Shown here: positions 24,501 through 36,887 of the stretch, piece after piece
Layout: every line of letters begins with the position of its first letter
How positions within the stretch are numbered: the stretch's first letter is position 1
Assembly: GCA_902729315.2 (NCBI GenBank)
Contig: LR746264.1
Coordinates: 8,525,878-8,589,877 of the forward strand
From: Spirodela intermedia
Lineage: Eukaryota; Streptophyta; Magnoliopsida; Alismatales; Araceae
Length of the DNA: 64,000 nucleotides
Direction of reading: 5' to 3'
Notes under the pieces: generated by a model
The model's input: the letters and a program-made list of their open reading frames with translations, nothing else
What the model was told of the DNA's origin: nothing
Database searches by the model: none
Made by a program: the position numbers and the translations under genes

Positions 24501-27500
24501 TTTTCTTATTGTTCTGGTAAAAAGCGAAAAGTTCATGATTTCAATTGTTTTCAGCTTATTAGATAGATAATCATGTCTGCAACATTTTTGTGGAACCCAG
24601 GGTTGGTCGCCCCAGATGTATGTGAATGACTGTCACATGGCGTAGTTCCATGATTGTCTCTGGTGACAAATTTTCTCTAACAAAAGAAAAGATATTCAGC
24701 ATGCAAATATTATAGGGCGTGGTTTAATATCTCTTGTAAAGTTTCTTATTCACATTTCAGTATCAAATTTGATTTCAGACTTTATGTGAGTAGAGCATTA
24801 TAATGTATCTCTTGATATCTGGAACATTGCCGAGTTTCTGGCATTTATGTCTGTCCAGGTTTATGTTTATTCTCTTTTTCAAGTACAGAATATTTTTAAT
24901 ATCTAGATCCATTCTTTGTCTTAGGAAAACAATGTTTGTTGCTTCCTGATTTCCTATGCTTAAGCTTGTGAAGTGATTCTAGAAATATAACCAACAGATT
25001 TTATCTCGATTTTGGGAAGGAAAGTTCAACAAGAAGAAAAAGGAAGAGTTGAGCAGTATTGTGGAGCAATAAAGAAAGAAGAACAGATGACTATTGTAGA
25101 ACTTCTGTTTGACTATGTAGTGGCAGCTATGGGAGCAATAGAAAATACAGAGAAGAATATTAGATCTGAAGGGGGTAACATAAGAAAGAAAATAATGAAG
25201 GAGAAGAACCAAAAGTGGAAAAATAAAGAGCGTAAAATAGCAAATAAGGAGGATGAATATATTTCTGAAAAGCGGGGAAGAAAATTGATAGTGTGAAAGG
25301 AAGAAATGGAAAGATAGGAATCCTGTGGAGGAGCTGTGATAACTTATTGGGCAAAGGAAAAATTGTAAAGCGTTAGATGCTTATACTGCTGTTGTACACG
25401 GAGTCCTACTTAAAACCTTAACCAATCAAACAGATGAAACTCTCAATCAATATCTGTAATCTAAGAAATTTCGTGACAACCACATATGATCACCATTTCC
25501 TGGTAGAGGGAAAAATAAGGATTCAATCACTATAAAAAATAAGATTCAATGAAGAGAACTTGAGATAATATCGGTGCCGAACCTTGTCTCGAAGCTGCAT
25601 TGACTTAAGATTTGTGTCAAGTAGCGAACTAGTAAAATTTTGGCATACTCAGTGTCTGGGTGATTTTCTCATTATTTCAGTTTTTCCTTTTTGTTGATTA
25701 TCTTCAGGAACTTAATTATCACATTGATATGAGGTTAACTTACAATGTAGAAGTTGGATACTGTGGAGAAGTTGACTAATTTTTCAGTCGAAGTATGAAT
25801 TATGGCCGAATATTAATAATTTCTCCATCATTTTTGCAGCTATTGACTGGCATCCTAATCTCCAGATTGACCAGAATATGGTTACAAGAGAAGATATACC
25901 TAGATTCATTTTGGATTCTTATGAAGAAAGCAGAGGTCCTCCACGGCTATTCATGCTGGACAAGTATGGCATCTGTTCAGATTGATTTGTGTGTCCTATT
26001 GTATAAACCAGTCGCTTATTCTATGCTCCTTTTTATTCCTGTCAGGTTTGACAGTGCTGAAGATGGTGCATGTTTGAAAAGGTATTCTGATCCATCCTTT
26101 TTTAAGACAAATTTTGCATCCACCGGAAACATGGAAGCTGATTGTCAGAGAGAAAGGAAATCTCGAAAGAATAAGGTAGCATTTTAATTTGTGATGGCAG
26201 TCTGCATAATGCTATGTTCTTTGTTGCTGAAGCTACCCCGATTCCAACATTTTTGATATTGAGTGAATTGCAAGCAGACCCAAGAATAGAGTAGTGTTAA
26301 TTGTAGAATAGACATTGGTAGTACTTTATGGGGTTGTACACATTCATGTTCATGTTTTCTATCATCCCCTGATAAGATTCCTTACCCCCAATAGAGAAAT
26401 AAGCCTCGTACCCTTTCCCATTATATTTTAAGGTTATTAGCTCGTGTTCAACATATGAAACTTTTGTGTGTGATGAGAATTATCTATTGTGGATGAACTT
26501 TATATAGTGGTATCCTGGAGATCAGTGAATTAGGATTAAGCGTACTAAATTGTAAAGGTACCTGAGAATTTTTTCAGAGGAACAGTTTAAAATGTTAATA
26601 TCACGGCTATGGTGACAAATTTTTATGTGATTTTAATGTTTATTCTTCTGATAATGACTCCATGTAAGCTTTGTAAGTAAAGGGTATCTAAATTTCTATT
26701 AGCTACTAGGAAATCTATGCGTTCATGCTGAAGATGAATTAACATCAGGTAATTGTGGAAAATTTTAATTTAATTGACACTTGTTGACCTATGCCTGTAA
26801 AGAAACGTAATGGATTTCTGAAAACGTATCATGTATAAACTCTAAACAGGAAGCAGACGAACAGTGTATCCATAAAAAGTGTCGGTTCTGTAGTCTAGTT
26901 ATGGTTGTGCATATTTCCATAAAAAGTTTCCATAAAAAGTTACCTCATTATATGTTGAGTTTCTATTTTATGTTCCTAGGCAACCTTCAGTCACATCTGA
27001 ACATCCTGCTTTCAAGATATGCTTCTTCGAAGTTTTTAGTTACTTATGGCATGCTCATAATTTTAGCATGTCACATTTTTTTGGTTACTTGTGAACCCTA
27101 TAATTTCTGTAACGGGGGGATTTATCTCTCTTAGAAAAAGATACCACGTTGGAGGAATGGCATAACCTCTGAAGCTCACACCCCGCCGCTTGTGGACCAG
27201 AAGTAAGAAGCCCCTTTCTGAAAATAATGTTATTTCTTTATAAGTAGTTCAGTGCTCAATTGTCTCATATCTGTGTTTTGATTGCCGTTTGTTTCCTAGG
27301 TTGGAACATTTGACAGTGGAAAAAGTGTCTGAGAACCAACAAGTTAAGCGTGTTAGATTGAAAGCAAGGAAGTTGAATGACAATCTGAACATCGGGAGAA
27401 GATATAAGGAGAGCATTCTTGATCCACGATCACCTGAACGCGCAGTATTATGTAAGAATTCTGCAAGCGACCCCAAAGAAAAGACAAAAGCAGTTGATTC

Positions 27501-30500
27501 CATTGAATTCTCCCCCGAAGTACGTGAGATTATCATAGATGTGTCGAATGAGAGGCCAAATTTCAGAGAGAGAAACACACTGAAGCCTCCAAATAAGGAG
27601 GTGCTGAGCCCTACTCCGAAGGAAAAGACTCTGTCGCCCATTGACAGAAGGGATGGGCAGACTGTAAACAATGAGAAGAAAGAGATGTTGGAGGAAGCAA
27701 ATGGTAGAGTAGAAAACTTGCTGTCAACATTACACGAGCAAGATCGAAATGCGCTGCTGGTTAATAACGACTTCAAAAGGGAGGTCAGTAGTTATGCTGA
27801 GAGCAAGTCAAGCAGCAGTCTTAATGACTATAGAACAGATGATGTTGCAAGTGAGCTGGAAAATTATTTGGATGCGCTTACGACAATGGAATCGGAAATT
27901 GAAACAGACAATGAGACCAGGATTAGGCTAGAACAGAACACTTTCATCAAGGAATATCCTAAGTTTAGTTCTATTCAAGAGCGGAAACAAATAACTGAGA
28001 ATTTGGAAATGAACACGTCTGATAAACCTATAATCTCCTCTGTGAATGATAGTTTATTTAATAAAGGAGTTTCTGGTCATGCAAATGAAAAGTCATCATT
28101 TAACTTTTCTGAATCATTACCATCTCTTCCGGTCATGTTTGTGGATCAAGTTTCACCTGCTGATGAATGCCATGAAACAACTTCAATAAATAACCTGTCA
28201 AAGAGTGAGGTTTTGGAGGAGGTTGTGGGGAATGAGTCTCCCCGAGATTTAGTTCAGGATCAGATGACACCAAATGCTCCTGGTAACATGACCGGATCTT
28301 CTTGTTCTTGCACTACAGATTCAGCTACTGGTCTCGATCCAACTCCAGAGGATATCAAGTCAGCTACTGTAAATCTGAATACATTCTCGAGCAGTACCAA
28401 AAGCAATGAAATGATTGATATATGCTTTGATTATGAATATAACCCTCAACTCAACTCAGACATTCGGGAGTTTAATATAAATGTGATGCCCTCTGATCTG
28501 GTCGAAGAACATGAACAAAATGGCAGGCTAGCGAAGGGTGATTCTCTTCCGAGATCAGGGGATCCAAAAATTCCAGTTGGAGGGGACAAATATCTTGCCC
28601 ATGATAAAAACACCGAAATTCTGGTTGATTCTCCGTGTGATAAATCTGATTTGAACCTTGAGATACATGATGGCCCTCTTCAAACACTGAACTCAGATCC
28701 AAGTATTGATGAGTCAAAAGCTGAACGTATTATAACAGGTACTAATTCTGAAGATACACATAAGGTCACTGATGTTGAGAGTGCACCTTCCATACATGTC
28801 GAAGATTCATTACTTGATCTTTCTGTTGTAGCAAATCAAGAGGAGCAGCTACGATCAGTACCCCAAGAACATAAAGTTGATTCGGGAGAGAGTACACCAT
28901 CACCAAGGACATATTTATCCATTTTTCCTCTCGATGACAGATCTAGCACCGGTTCAACAGAGGGATTATTTGAGACTAAAGAGAGCTCTGTTTCGTCCAG
29001 CGAAAAGTTTGAGCATGCCAGATCGTCGACCTGTTCTGAGGTTGCCGATGATTTTTCTGATAATGATGATACCAGCCCTGAAAATCAGTACAATTTTACT
29101 GAGAATGGAGTAACAGCCTCTGACATATTGTCTCCTAGCTCTTCCCATGACCAGAAGCTGCCTCAAGATTCTTTCGTTTTGGACCAAGTGGAATCAGCAC
29201 CAAATGGTGAGTTACCCGACACTCAGAAAGTGTTTACTAATTTATTTGTTATGAAATAAGGTTATCGTCCATTAATGCAATGTGATCATTTATCCTTATT
29301 TGTTCCATGCCATCTGGTTTACTTGTGGAATTGCATTCTGCTAACCAATATTCAACTCTCATAGTGTGTAAATGTATTGAGAAACGAGTTATACAAGATT
29401 TATCCTTTTTTTTCTCAGATTCAGTTTCAGAGAAGCACACAATAGAGCCCTCTGATACCCAGAACGCTCCTGGCACTGCAGCCTCTGAGGAAAAATATGC
29501 TGTTGTTAATGGTTCTACAAATTTGGAATCTTCTGGATACACCCTCGACTCATCCTCTAATTCGGATTTTGGGGATCATGACCACGTTTCCCATACTGGA
29601 CCATTTGAACTAGTAGAAGAGGACACTTACTCCAGCAATGGTGGCAAACCCGCAGTATCTTCAATAGAAGGAGGGAAGCTTTTAAATCCACTTCTGCACA
29701 CTGAATCTGGTTCAATGCGCTCAGATGCACAGCATCTGGGGAACATTGAGACATCCGATTCGAAGACTTTAATGGGAGCCGATGATAAGCAATCCTCAGA
29801 AACTCCCGTTCCTCAACAGGAGGCAGATGGTGCAGTTGGAGCTCTGAGGGATTCTAAATCTGCAAAGCCAATTCATGAGCCCTATAATCATTTGGTTAGG
29901 AAGCCTTTAATCTATGTTCATCGCCCCAGAGACCACAGAGTCCTACCTCCACAGCATTCAAAAATCGCAGGAAGGCTTCCTGAATCATCTGAGACGGAAT
30001 CATCTAAGTTTGAGTCAACCAAGCATGCTAAATTTAATACGAGTCATTGGGAGATTGATGAAGACAATACGCACCCATCAGATAGTCAATATCCACCGAC
30101 TCATGCAAAAGTTCTCCCTTCAAGTGAGCCTTCCCCTCCTGCAAATGGGGACGTACTTCGATGCAGTGATGCCAATGCAGCGGGGACTATTCCTTTGAAA
30201 GAAGTCTCCACATTGAAATCTTCTGATGAAGTCGGTGAGATTTCTTCGCCACAGAAATCTGAAAGTATCCATCTAAACAATATCCATTCTGAAAGAGGAC
30301 AATCACTTGAACAAGATAACGACTCTGCAAGAGTTGAGAGTGGGAGATCTTTTCCAGAATTGTCACAAGATTCATTTGAGGGTATTGGAAGTAGCAAGAT
30401 ATTTGATTCGGAGAGGACAGTATCAGATGCATCTGGTTTCAACCAACGACATGCAGAAGCTCAGTCTCCTCGTCAACCAGGTTTTGGGTTCCTAGCAAGT

Positions 30501-31849
30501 TCTAAAGTTTCTGATAATTTTCTTCTACCGTACAACACAGTGATCCAGCATGAGTCATCTGAACTGCCTTTAGAAGAAGATCCACCACCTCCCCCACTGC
30601 CTCCCATTCAGTGGAGAATGGGGAAGCTTCGTCCAAACGCTAGTCCATCAATGAGAGGAATGGCTGGGCCTCCATGCTCGCCAAACCAATTGTCTCTTTC
30701 ACCTTCTTTGGATCATTCATGGAGTTCACCGTTAATGGGTGGGACTACGTTGCAGCCATTGAACCCATTTCTAGACGTACGAATCACACCAAGCGGCAGA
30801 AATCAAGTTGTCAATGACACTTTGGAAGAGAGTACAAGCCCCTTTCATTCATCAGTTGCAGCATCTCGCGTAGAAGATGTGAAGCAGAAAATCGAAGTGC
30901 ACCAAGAAGCCTTGAGTAGGGAAATATCTGAATCTTCAGTTGCACTACCGTTCGAGTTATCCGATGCGAAATCTCAACAACTTCCCATAATCTCTGTGGG
31001 AGAATCAATGCGACCATCAAAACCTTCTATTGTACCAGTTTCAATAGCCCCAGAGCCCCGGCATGAAGCAATAGTGTACCCTTCCAACACATTCTTGCCA
31101 CCAGCATCCACAGAAGTTGAGAGAACGTCCAAGGACAGGATGGTAGAAGGGTATTTTTCAGACACTCCATCAACAGCAGCTGTTCCACAGAGCGTTATGG
31201 GCTCTCAGTGGATTCGCATGTATACTTCAGAAGATGAAGCCTTCCCAGCAGATGAATATCAGAAGCCCTTTAGGAGACCTCATTCCCTTCTGAACCGCCC
31301 TAGAGATCCTCTCATTGAGGCAGTTGCGTCTCATGATAAAAGCACGGTATGCACCTCGTGACTTAGTAATGAAGATCGAGTAATGTTTGTTTTCTTCAAC
31401 AGCCCAATCTAATGTCTTTATGCATGGTGGTTTTGCAGCTGAGAAAGGTTTCTGAGCTCGTTCACACCTCGGCCAAGCCAGAGGGAGAGAGAAATGTACT
31501 ACTGGAACAGATACGAAGCAAGGTCAGTAGCGGGTCATTCATTTCACCTGTGTTGGAGCCTACCGATTCCTTCTTCTCCTGATCTGTCCTCTCGCTCTGG
31601 GCAGTCCTTCAACCTGAAGCCAGCCGCTGTTGCAAAGCCAAGCATGAAGGGTCCTCCGACAAACTTGAAGGTCGCCGCCATTCTGGAGAAGGCAAATGCT
31701 ATTCGGCAGGTTGGTGGCCGCCAGATTTTATTCTCTCTTGAATCGTCCGTTTCCTCTGTTTTCCTCACTCTTCAGGGTTAATCTCTGTGGAACAGGCGGT
31801 CGCTGGAAGTGATGAAGATGACGATGGCGACAGTTGGAGTGATTCTTGA
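21584..31849 (+). CDS. SCAR/WAVE family actin-nucleation regulator (SCAR2-type)
   Basis: Large scaffold of the WAVE regulatory complex that activates ARP2/3 to nucleate branched actin in plant cell morphogenesis. Ten exons: 21584-21738, 24281-24444, 25840-25963, 26046-26175, 27135-27202, 27300-29206, 29419-31346, 31439-31522, 31605-31709, 31796-31849; 1572 residues in one frame. The N-terminal SCAR homology domain starts [20 protein letters not shown], continues with [20 protein letters not shown] and [20 protein letters not shown], and ends in a basic KKIPRWRNG segment. Two very long exons encode the disordered Ser/Glu-rich middle, with a PPPPPLPP profilin-type run. The C-terminus has a WH2-like helix (LRKVSELV), a central motif ([15 protein letters not shown]) and an acidic [12 protein letters not shown] end, so all WCA elements are present. 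The first intron is about 2.5 kb. Confidence 0.96.
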
Positions 31850-32538
31850 GCTCTCTCGCCTCCACGGAACTTCAGCAGATGCTGCTCCATCTTGGAATGC
31901 TGCTGCGTGTACAACTTGGAGATCTCTTACTCTCTTTCTGGTGAATCATGCGCCATGACTGTATCTCACAGAAGGCTGTGTATTCGGCTCTGATAAAGCT
32001 GGAGAAGAAGGATCAAACACATTCTCCTCTGGCACAGCTTTCATGGTTACGGGTCCCTTGGATGGTGATGTGTTCTACTGTTGTATAGCTTGAAGTTGGT
32101 TCTCGGGCTTCAGCCTGTCCTGATTCTCTCTCTCTAACTCTTGCCCTGTCTTGGAAGATGTTGCATGTCTATATTAGCTCCAAAGTTGGCTCTTTTAATG
32201 CCATTTCGGTCGTCGTTTGTGGATGATATCTCCATGTTAACAGTGCTTTCCGGGGTACCCAGTACAGTTCTTGGAGGTGCATTTGATGGGCTCCATTTTG
32301 CCAAATCAATCTCCTTTTTAGCAATGTTTAGATCCGAAGAATATCAGACTATGTTCTGGAAACAGCCCTTTTTTTTCCCAAGTTGTTTGATTTTGTGGAT
32401 TTTCTCCATATTCAAGTAGTCTTAGGCAACAAGATCCCCGTGGGGAGGAGGGAGGCGGTCTCCATAGCTCGAGAGACGTGGGAGAGGCCGGTGAGATGAC
32501 CCTTGCCTGTCGGCGCTCCGGCGAGGTCCTTACCCGCC
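31850..32538. other. SCAR 3' UTR and spacer to DYW-PPR gene
   Basis: Short spacer on the + strand. No further gene is seen. A TTG-initiated extension of the PPR frame (from 32503) is disregarded in favour of the ATG at 32539. Confidence 0.5.
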
Positions 32539-34653
32539 ATGCTTCTTGCCCAGAGCTGCCGGCGGGAAACGACCACTGCCCTGGAAGTCGCTGTGCCGGC
32601 GCCGCAAGCTCTTCTCTCCGACGCAGTGCAAGAGCTGAAAGCTTGGTTCTTCTCCCATGGCCGCGCCTCCTTCAAGCGGCTCAAACACGCCCACGCCCGC
32701 ATCGTCCGCCTCCGCCTCGAGCAGGACTGCTACCTCCTGAACCTGCTCTTGAAGTCTCTGTTCGAATCCGGGAACTTCCGCCATGCCCGCCTCCTGTTCG
32801 ACCGCATTCCGTCTCCAAACATCTACCTGTGGAACACGGCGGTGCGAGGACTCGTCTCGGCGGACCAGTGGGAGGAGGCCCTCCGGCTCTACTCCCTCAT
32901 GCGCCGGGAAGGTATGTGCCCCAATAATTTCACCTTCCCCTTCGTCTTGAAAGCCTGCGCCAGGATTCTCGAGCTTCAATTAGGGCAGAAAGTCCACGCT
33001 CACCTCTGCAAGTGCGGGCTCGAGCGGGACGTCTTCGTGAAGACGAGCTTGCTCTGCTTGTACGCCAAGTGCGGCCATTTAAACCATGCTCAGGCACTGT
33101 TCGATGAAATGCCCGAACCGAGCGTCATCTCCTGGACGGCGATCATCACGGGTTACATGGAGGAAGGGAAGCTGGAGGAAGCCCTCGGATTGTTCAAAAG
33201 AATGCTGCAGGTGGGCTTGGAGCCGGACAGCTTCACGCTCGTCAGAGTTCTCTGCATTTGCTCCCAACTGGGGGATTCACAGGCCGGAGAACGGATTCAC
33301 AGATACATACAAGAGAAGGCCATGCACTGCAACGTCTTCGTGGCAACCTCCTTGGTCGACATGTACGCTAAATGCGGAGACATGGAGAGAGCCCGCCAAG
33401 TGTTCGAGCAAATGCCTGAAAGAGACGTGGTCACCTGGAGCACGATGGTGGCGGGCTACTCCTCGAACGGGTTCCCGAGGGTCGCTGTGGAGATGTTCTT
33501 CCGGATGCAGGAGGAGAAGGTAGAGCCCGATTGCTTCACCATGGTGGGGCTCCTCTCCGCCTGTGCCAAGCTGGGGGCACTGCAACTGGGCCACTCCGCC
33601 AGCGGTCTCCTCGACCGGCGGCTGTTCCTCTGCAACCCCGTCCTCGGCACGGCGCTGATCGATATGTACGCCAAATGCGGCGACGTGGGCACGGCCTGGG
33701 CCGTCTTCCGCGCCATGGAGAGCAGAGACCTCATCTCCTGGAACGCCATGATCTCCGGCCTCGCCATGAATGGCCTCACGAAGGTCTCTTTCAGCCTGTT
33801 CGCCCAGCTCGAGAAGTCGGGTCTTCGCCCCGACGGGAACACATTCATCGGCCTCCTCTGCAGCTGCACCCACGCCGGCATGGTCGAGGAAGGTCGTCGC
33901 TACTTCCACAGCATGGCCAGCATCTACTCCCTGGTTCCCAAGGTGGAGCACTACGGCTGCATGGTGGATCTCCTGGGCAGGAGCGGCCTCCTCGGCGATG
34001 CCCGTCGCCTGATCCAGCAGATGCCCGTGGAAGCCAACGCCGTCGTGTGGGGAGCTCTGCTGAGCAGCTGCAGGATCCACCGAGACGCTCGCATGGCGGA
34101 GGACGCGCTGAAGCGGCTCATCGAGCTCGAGCCGAGGAACTCCGGGAACTACGTCCTCCTCAGCAACCTTTACGCGAGCAGCGGCAGATGGCGCGAGGCG
34201 GCAACGCTGCGGCGGACCATGCAGCAGAAGGGGATCGAGAAAGTGCCCGGTTGCAGCTGGGTCGAGTTCGCCGGCACCGTCCACGAGTTCCGAGCTGGGG
34301 ATAGGTCTCATCCTCTCCAGGAGGAGATCTACGCCAAGCTCGAGGAGCTGGGGAAGGAGATGAAGGCGATGGGCTACATGCCGACGACAGAGGTCGTCAT
34401 GTTCGACGTGGAGGAGGAGGAGAAGGAGGCCGCTCTCGGGCACCACAGCGAGAAGCTCGCCATTGCATTTGGGCTGATCAGCGCGGCCCCAGGAGACGCT
34501 ATCCGGGTCGTGAAGAACCTCCGCGTGTGCGCCGACTGCCACGCCGCCATCAAGCTCATCTCGAAGATCTCTGCCCGGGAGATCGTTGTCAGGGACAACA
34601 ACCGGTTCCACTGCTTCAGAGATGGGTCCTGTTCTTGTAGAGATTTTTGGTAG
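32539..34653 (+). CDS. DYW-class PPR RNA-editing factor (At3g08820-like)
   Basis: 704 residues, intronless, GC-rich, from ATG (MLLAQSCRR). It has about a dozen alternating P/L/S repeats (for example LYAKCGHLNHAQALFDEMPE, DMYAKCGDMERARQVFEQMP), then E and E+ regions (VEHYGCMVDLLGRSG, GNYVLLSNLYASSGRW, KVPGCSWVEF), and a full DYW domain at the C-terminus. The deaminase zinc signature is complete: HSE in GHHSEKLAIA and CADCH. It ends CSCRDFW, so the terminal triplet is DFW. DYW proteins perform C-to-U editing of plastid or mitochondrial transcripts. Sequence closely follows my recollection of Arabidopsis At3g08820; the editing target is unknown. Organelle targeting is inferred, since the N-terminus is only weakly presequence-like. 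Confidence 0.94.
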   Translation: MLLAQSCRRETTTALEVAVPAPQALLSDAVQELKAWFFSHGRASFKRLKHAHARIVRLRLEQDCYLLNLLLKSLFESGNFRHARLLFDRIPSPNIYLWNTAVRGLVSADQWEEALRLYSLMRREGMCPNNFTFPFVLKACARILELQLGQKVHAHLCKCGLERDVFVKTSLLCLYAKCGHLNHAQALFDEMPEPSVISWTAIITGYMEEGKLEEALGLFKRMLQVGLEPDSFTLVRVLCICSQLGDSQAGERIHRYIQEKAMHCNVFVATSLVDMYAKCGDMERARQVFEQMPERDVVTWSTMVAGYSSNGFPRVAVEMFFRMQEEKVEPDCFTMVGLLSACAKLGALQLGHSASGLLDRRLFLCNPVLGTALIDMYAKCGDVGTAWAVFRAMESRDLISWNAMISGLAMNGLTKVSFSLFAQLEKSGLRPDGNTFIGLLCSCTHAGMVEEGRRYFHSMASIYSLVPKVEHYGCMVDLLGRSGLLGDARRLIQQMPVEANAVVWGALLSSCRIHRDARMAEDALKRLIELEPRNSGNYVLLSNLYASSGRWREAATLRRTMQQKGIEKVPGCSWVEFAGTVHEFRAGDRSHPLQEEIYAKLEELGKEMKAMGYMPTTEVVMFDVEEEEKEAALGHHSEKLAIAFGLISAAPGDAIRVVKNLRVCADCHAAIKLISKISAREIVVRDNNRFHCFRDGSCSCRDFW

Positions 34654-35342
34654 AGCAGATCGGTCGCTGCGATCCGTGTTGATGGAACGATACTGAAAGC
34701 GAAAGCTGCATTGATTATAAGCTGAGGAGGATTTCCTGAAACGGATAATAAACTGTTCTTCTCATTTTTGGTAGACTAGTTATAATGTCATTGAAATCTC
34801 GAGCACCAGGGTCAAACTGTTCTCTCTCTCTCTCTCTCTCTACCTCTCTCTACCTCTCTCTCTCCCCCCCTCTCTCTCTCTGTGGAGCGTACGCTCTGAT
34901 GCACGTTGATTCGCACGTGTAGAAATGTACCGCCATTTGCTGTCTCATGGGCCCACAAAAAAAGGGGTTTTTATAGGATTTAGCACCCATTGGCTGGCCG
35001 CTCCTAGGTTCCTTCCTCCGCTCGCTTCCGGCGTCGGACAAGGAAAGATTCACGGCGGCGAGGCGGCTTACGCCGGCGGCCCATCTGTGGAGGAACGGAA
35101 CTCTCTAGGGAGGGTGTTCCCTCCTCCGTGTACGCCGATGATTGCCCACTGCGTTCCCCATCTTCCCCCGATCCGATCGTCTCCATCTACCGGTCGTCTT
35201 TCGTGGGAAAGCTAACTTCCTTCTCCGGCGACGGTGGTCGGGTTGGAATCTGCGAGACTGCGAAGCTCTCCAACGCAGCCTCGGGGCCTCTCGTTCTCTC
35301 CCTGCGCCGCCCTGTGGTGATTAAAGGGCCTGGTCGGCAACG
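34654..35342. other. Spacer with CT repeat upstream of Sel1-repeat gene
   Basis: Interrupted CT microsatellite at about 34822-34880. GC-rich sequence from 35000 is probably the leader or promoter of the next gene. No convincing ORF otherwise. Confidence 0.5.
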
Positions 35343-36294
35343 ATGGAAGGGTGCGCCGAGCGGCGAAACGAGAGGGTCCCGCTCTCCGCGGTGGTGGCGG
35401 ATTGCGTGAATCGGTGGTTCCAGGACGCCCTCAAGGAGGCGAAGGGCGGTGACGTCTCGATGCAGGTTCTTGTGGGGCAGATGTACTACAGTGGCTATGG
35501 CGTTTCCCGCAACGTCCAGAAGGTAAAGGTCGCTCGTCGCTTCTATCGGGTTTCTCCGATTAGGGTTTCCGAGCACTAAAGCCATGCGGAGATTTCTCAT
35601 TAATTTCTCATCCTCTTTCCATTTCGTTCTGGTTCATTGCCTCATTTTATGATCTTTGCAGAAATCTGGAAACACGACCGATCTTAAAATATATTCCAAC
35701 CGAAGAAATTTGTGCATCTCGTATAATTCTTCTTCCTCTTCCTGATTCCCCCTAATCTTCGTCGTTGATTCTCACTCGACTGCTTCGTGATCCTGCGAAC
35801 TTTTTGGGTCTTGGCTCAACTCTTTCAACGCGTTCATCGCAGATCGTCCTGGGTTTCATTGCTTTCAGTGGCTTTTCGCTCTGTTCTTCCTTGCGATGGT
35901 AGCTTTTATCAGCATACAAGAAGCCCCCTCTTTTGGTGCCGACGATTCATATCCACTGTTACAGGATGCGTTCCATTCTTCCCCTGCTATTCTTCTTCTT
36001 CCTCCTCCAATTTATCATCAGATTCATTTGGTTTCTATCATGCTCTTGGTGTCCTGACCCTGACTCTCATGGGGGCGCAGGGCAAGGCTTGGATCTCAAA
36101 AGCTTCACAGTGCCGGTCATCAGCTTTGAAGGTCTGCGATAAACATCCAGGTGAGAGATTCTTCTTCTTCTTCTCTTCTGAATTATCCAATCCCAGCTGT
36201 TCTTGCCGTTGACCTTTCATGACTCATCTTCCTCGCTGCAGGGTATAATGCCAGTGACTCGGACTCGGATGAAGGGAAGGACGATCCAAAGTGA
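35343..36294 (+). CDS. Small Sel1-like repeat (HCP-like) protein, 100 aa
   Basis: Three exons: 35343-35522, 36081-36150, 36242-36294, all GT-AG and in frame. After an N-terminal helix (VADCVNRWFQDALKEAKGG) a single Sel1-type repeat spans roughly residues 37-75 (MQVLVGQMYYSGYGVSRNVQ, then GKAWISKAS). The protein ends in an acidic Asp/Ser tail (ASDSDSDEGKDD). Sel1 repeats are alpha-solenoid protein-interaction units; a single repeat suggests a small adaptor. Short conserved HCP-like proteins of this design exist in plants without known function. The start is the first ATG of the frame, and the neighbouring genes give no hint of role. Confidence 0.82.
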
Positions 36295-36849
36295 GGACCG
36301 CATCGGATGCTGTACTCTGTTCTTGGATCTTGCTCCCACCGATCGCCCCCCCTTCTGCTGCTGTTCTTGGCCTCTGTTAGTCGCCACGTGCTCCATTTGC
36401 ACAATTACTGGGGGGTTCTTCCCCAGATATTGTGGAAGAGGGTTGACCTGCTGTCTGCCTGTCTGATTACGGAGGAGACTAGGTGGAAAGAAGATCTATC
36501 GTATTAAGGTGGATTTAAGCTTTTGAATGCTTAATCTTCTTCTTTTTATGTTTTGAATGCCATATTCTTGCCCTCTCTGATCATATGGGTAACCCAGATT
36601 AATCATGTAGCTTAATTCGTCGGCTTGGTGAGTTGATCATAGGTTGACTTCTGTACACCAGGAAGACAACTGCTTAAGAGAAGGGATTACGCACAGAAGG
36701 ATTTTGCATGGATAAATCAGGGGGTGGGGGGGGGGGGGTTCCTTTTGTTTCCGTGGAGAATATTTTTCTGGGTCAATGGTCAACCCCATGAGAGATTCTA
36801 GCTCTTGCCTCTGAAATGATCGATCAAAGACTGATAATTATTGATCAAC

Positions 36850-36887
<38 letters not shown>

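Noticed and set aside
27249-27776. 175-codon antisense frame in the SCAR gene
   Set aside because: Shadow of the long Ser/Glu-rich SCAR exon.
29207-29259. SCAR open frame reading through to a stop at 29257-29259
   Set aside because: A standard donor at 29207 joins 29419 in frame and continues the protein to the conserved WCA end.
32503-32538. TTG-initiated N-terminal extension of the DYW-PPR
   Set aside because: The first ATG of the frame is at 32539 and the added residues are not family-like.
33277-34611. 444-codon open frame antisense to the DYW-PPR gene
   Set aside because: GC-rich coding sequence commonly leaves antisense frames open; the sense strand encodes a clear complete protein.
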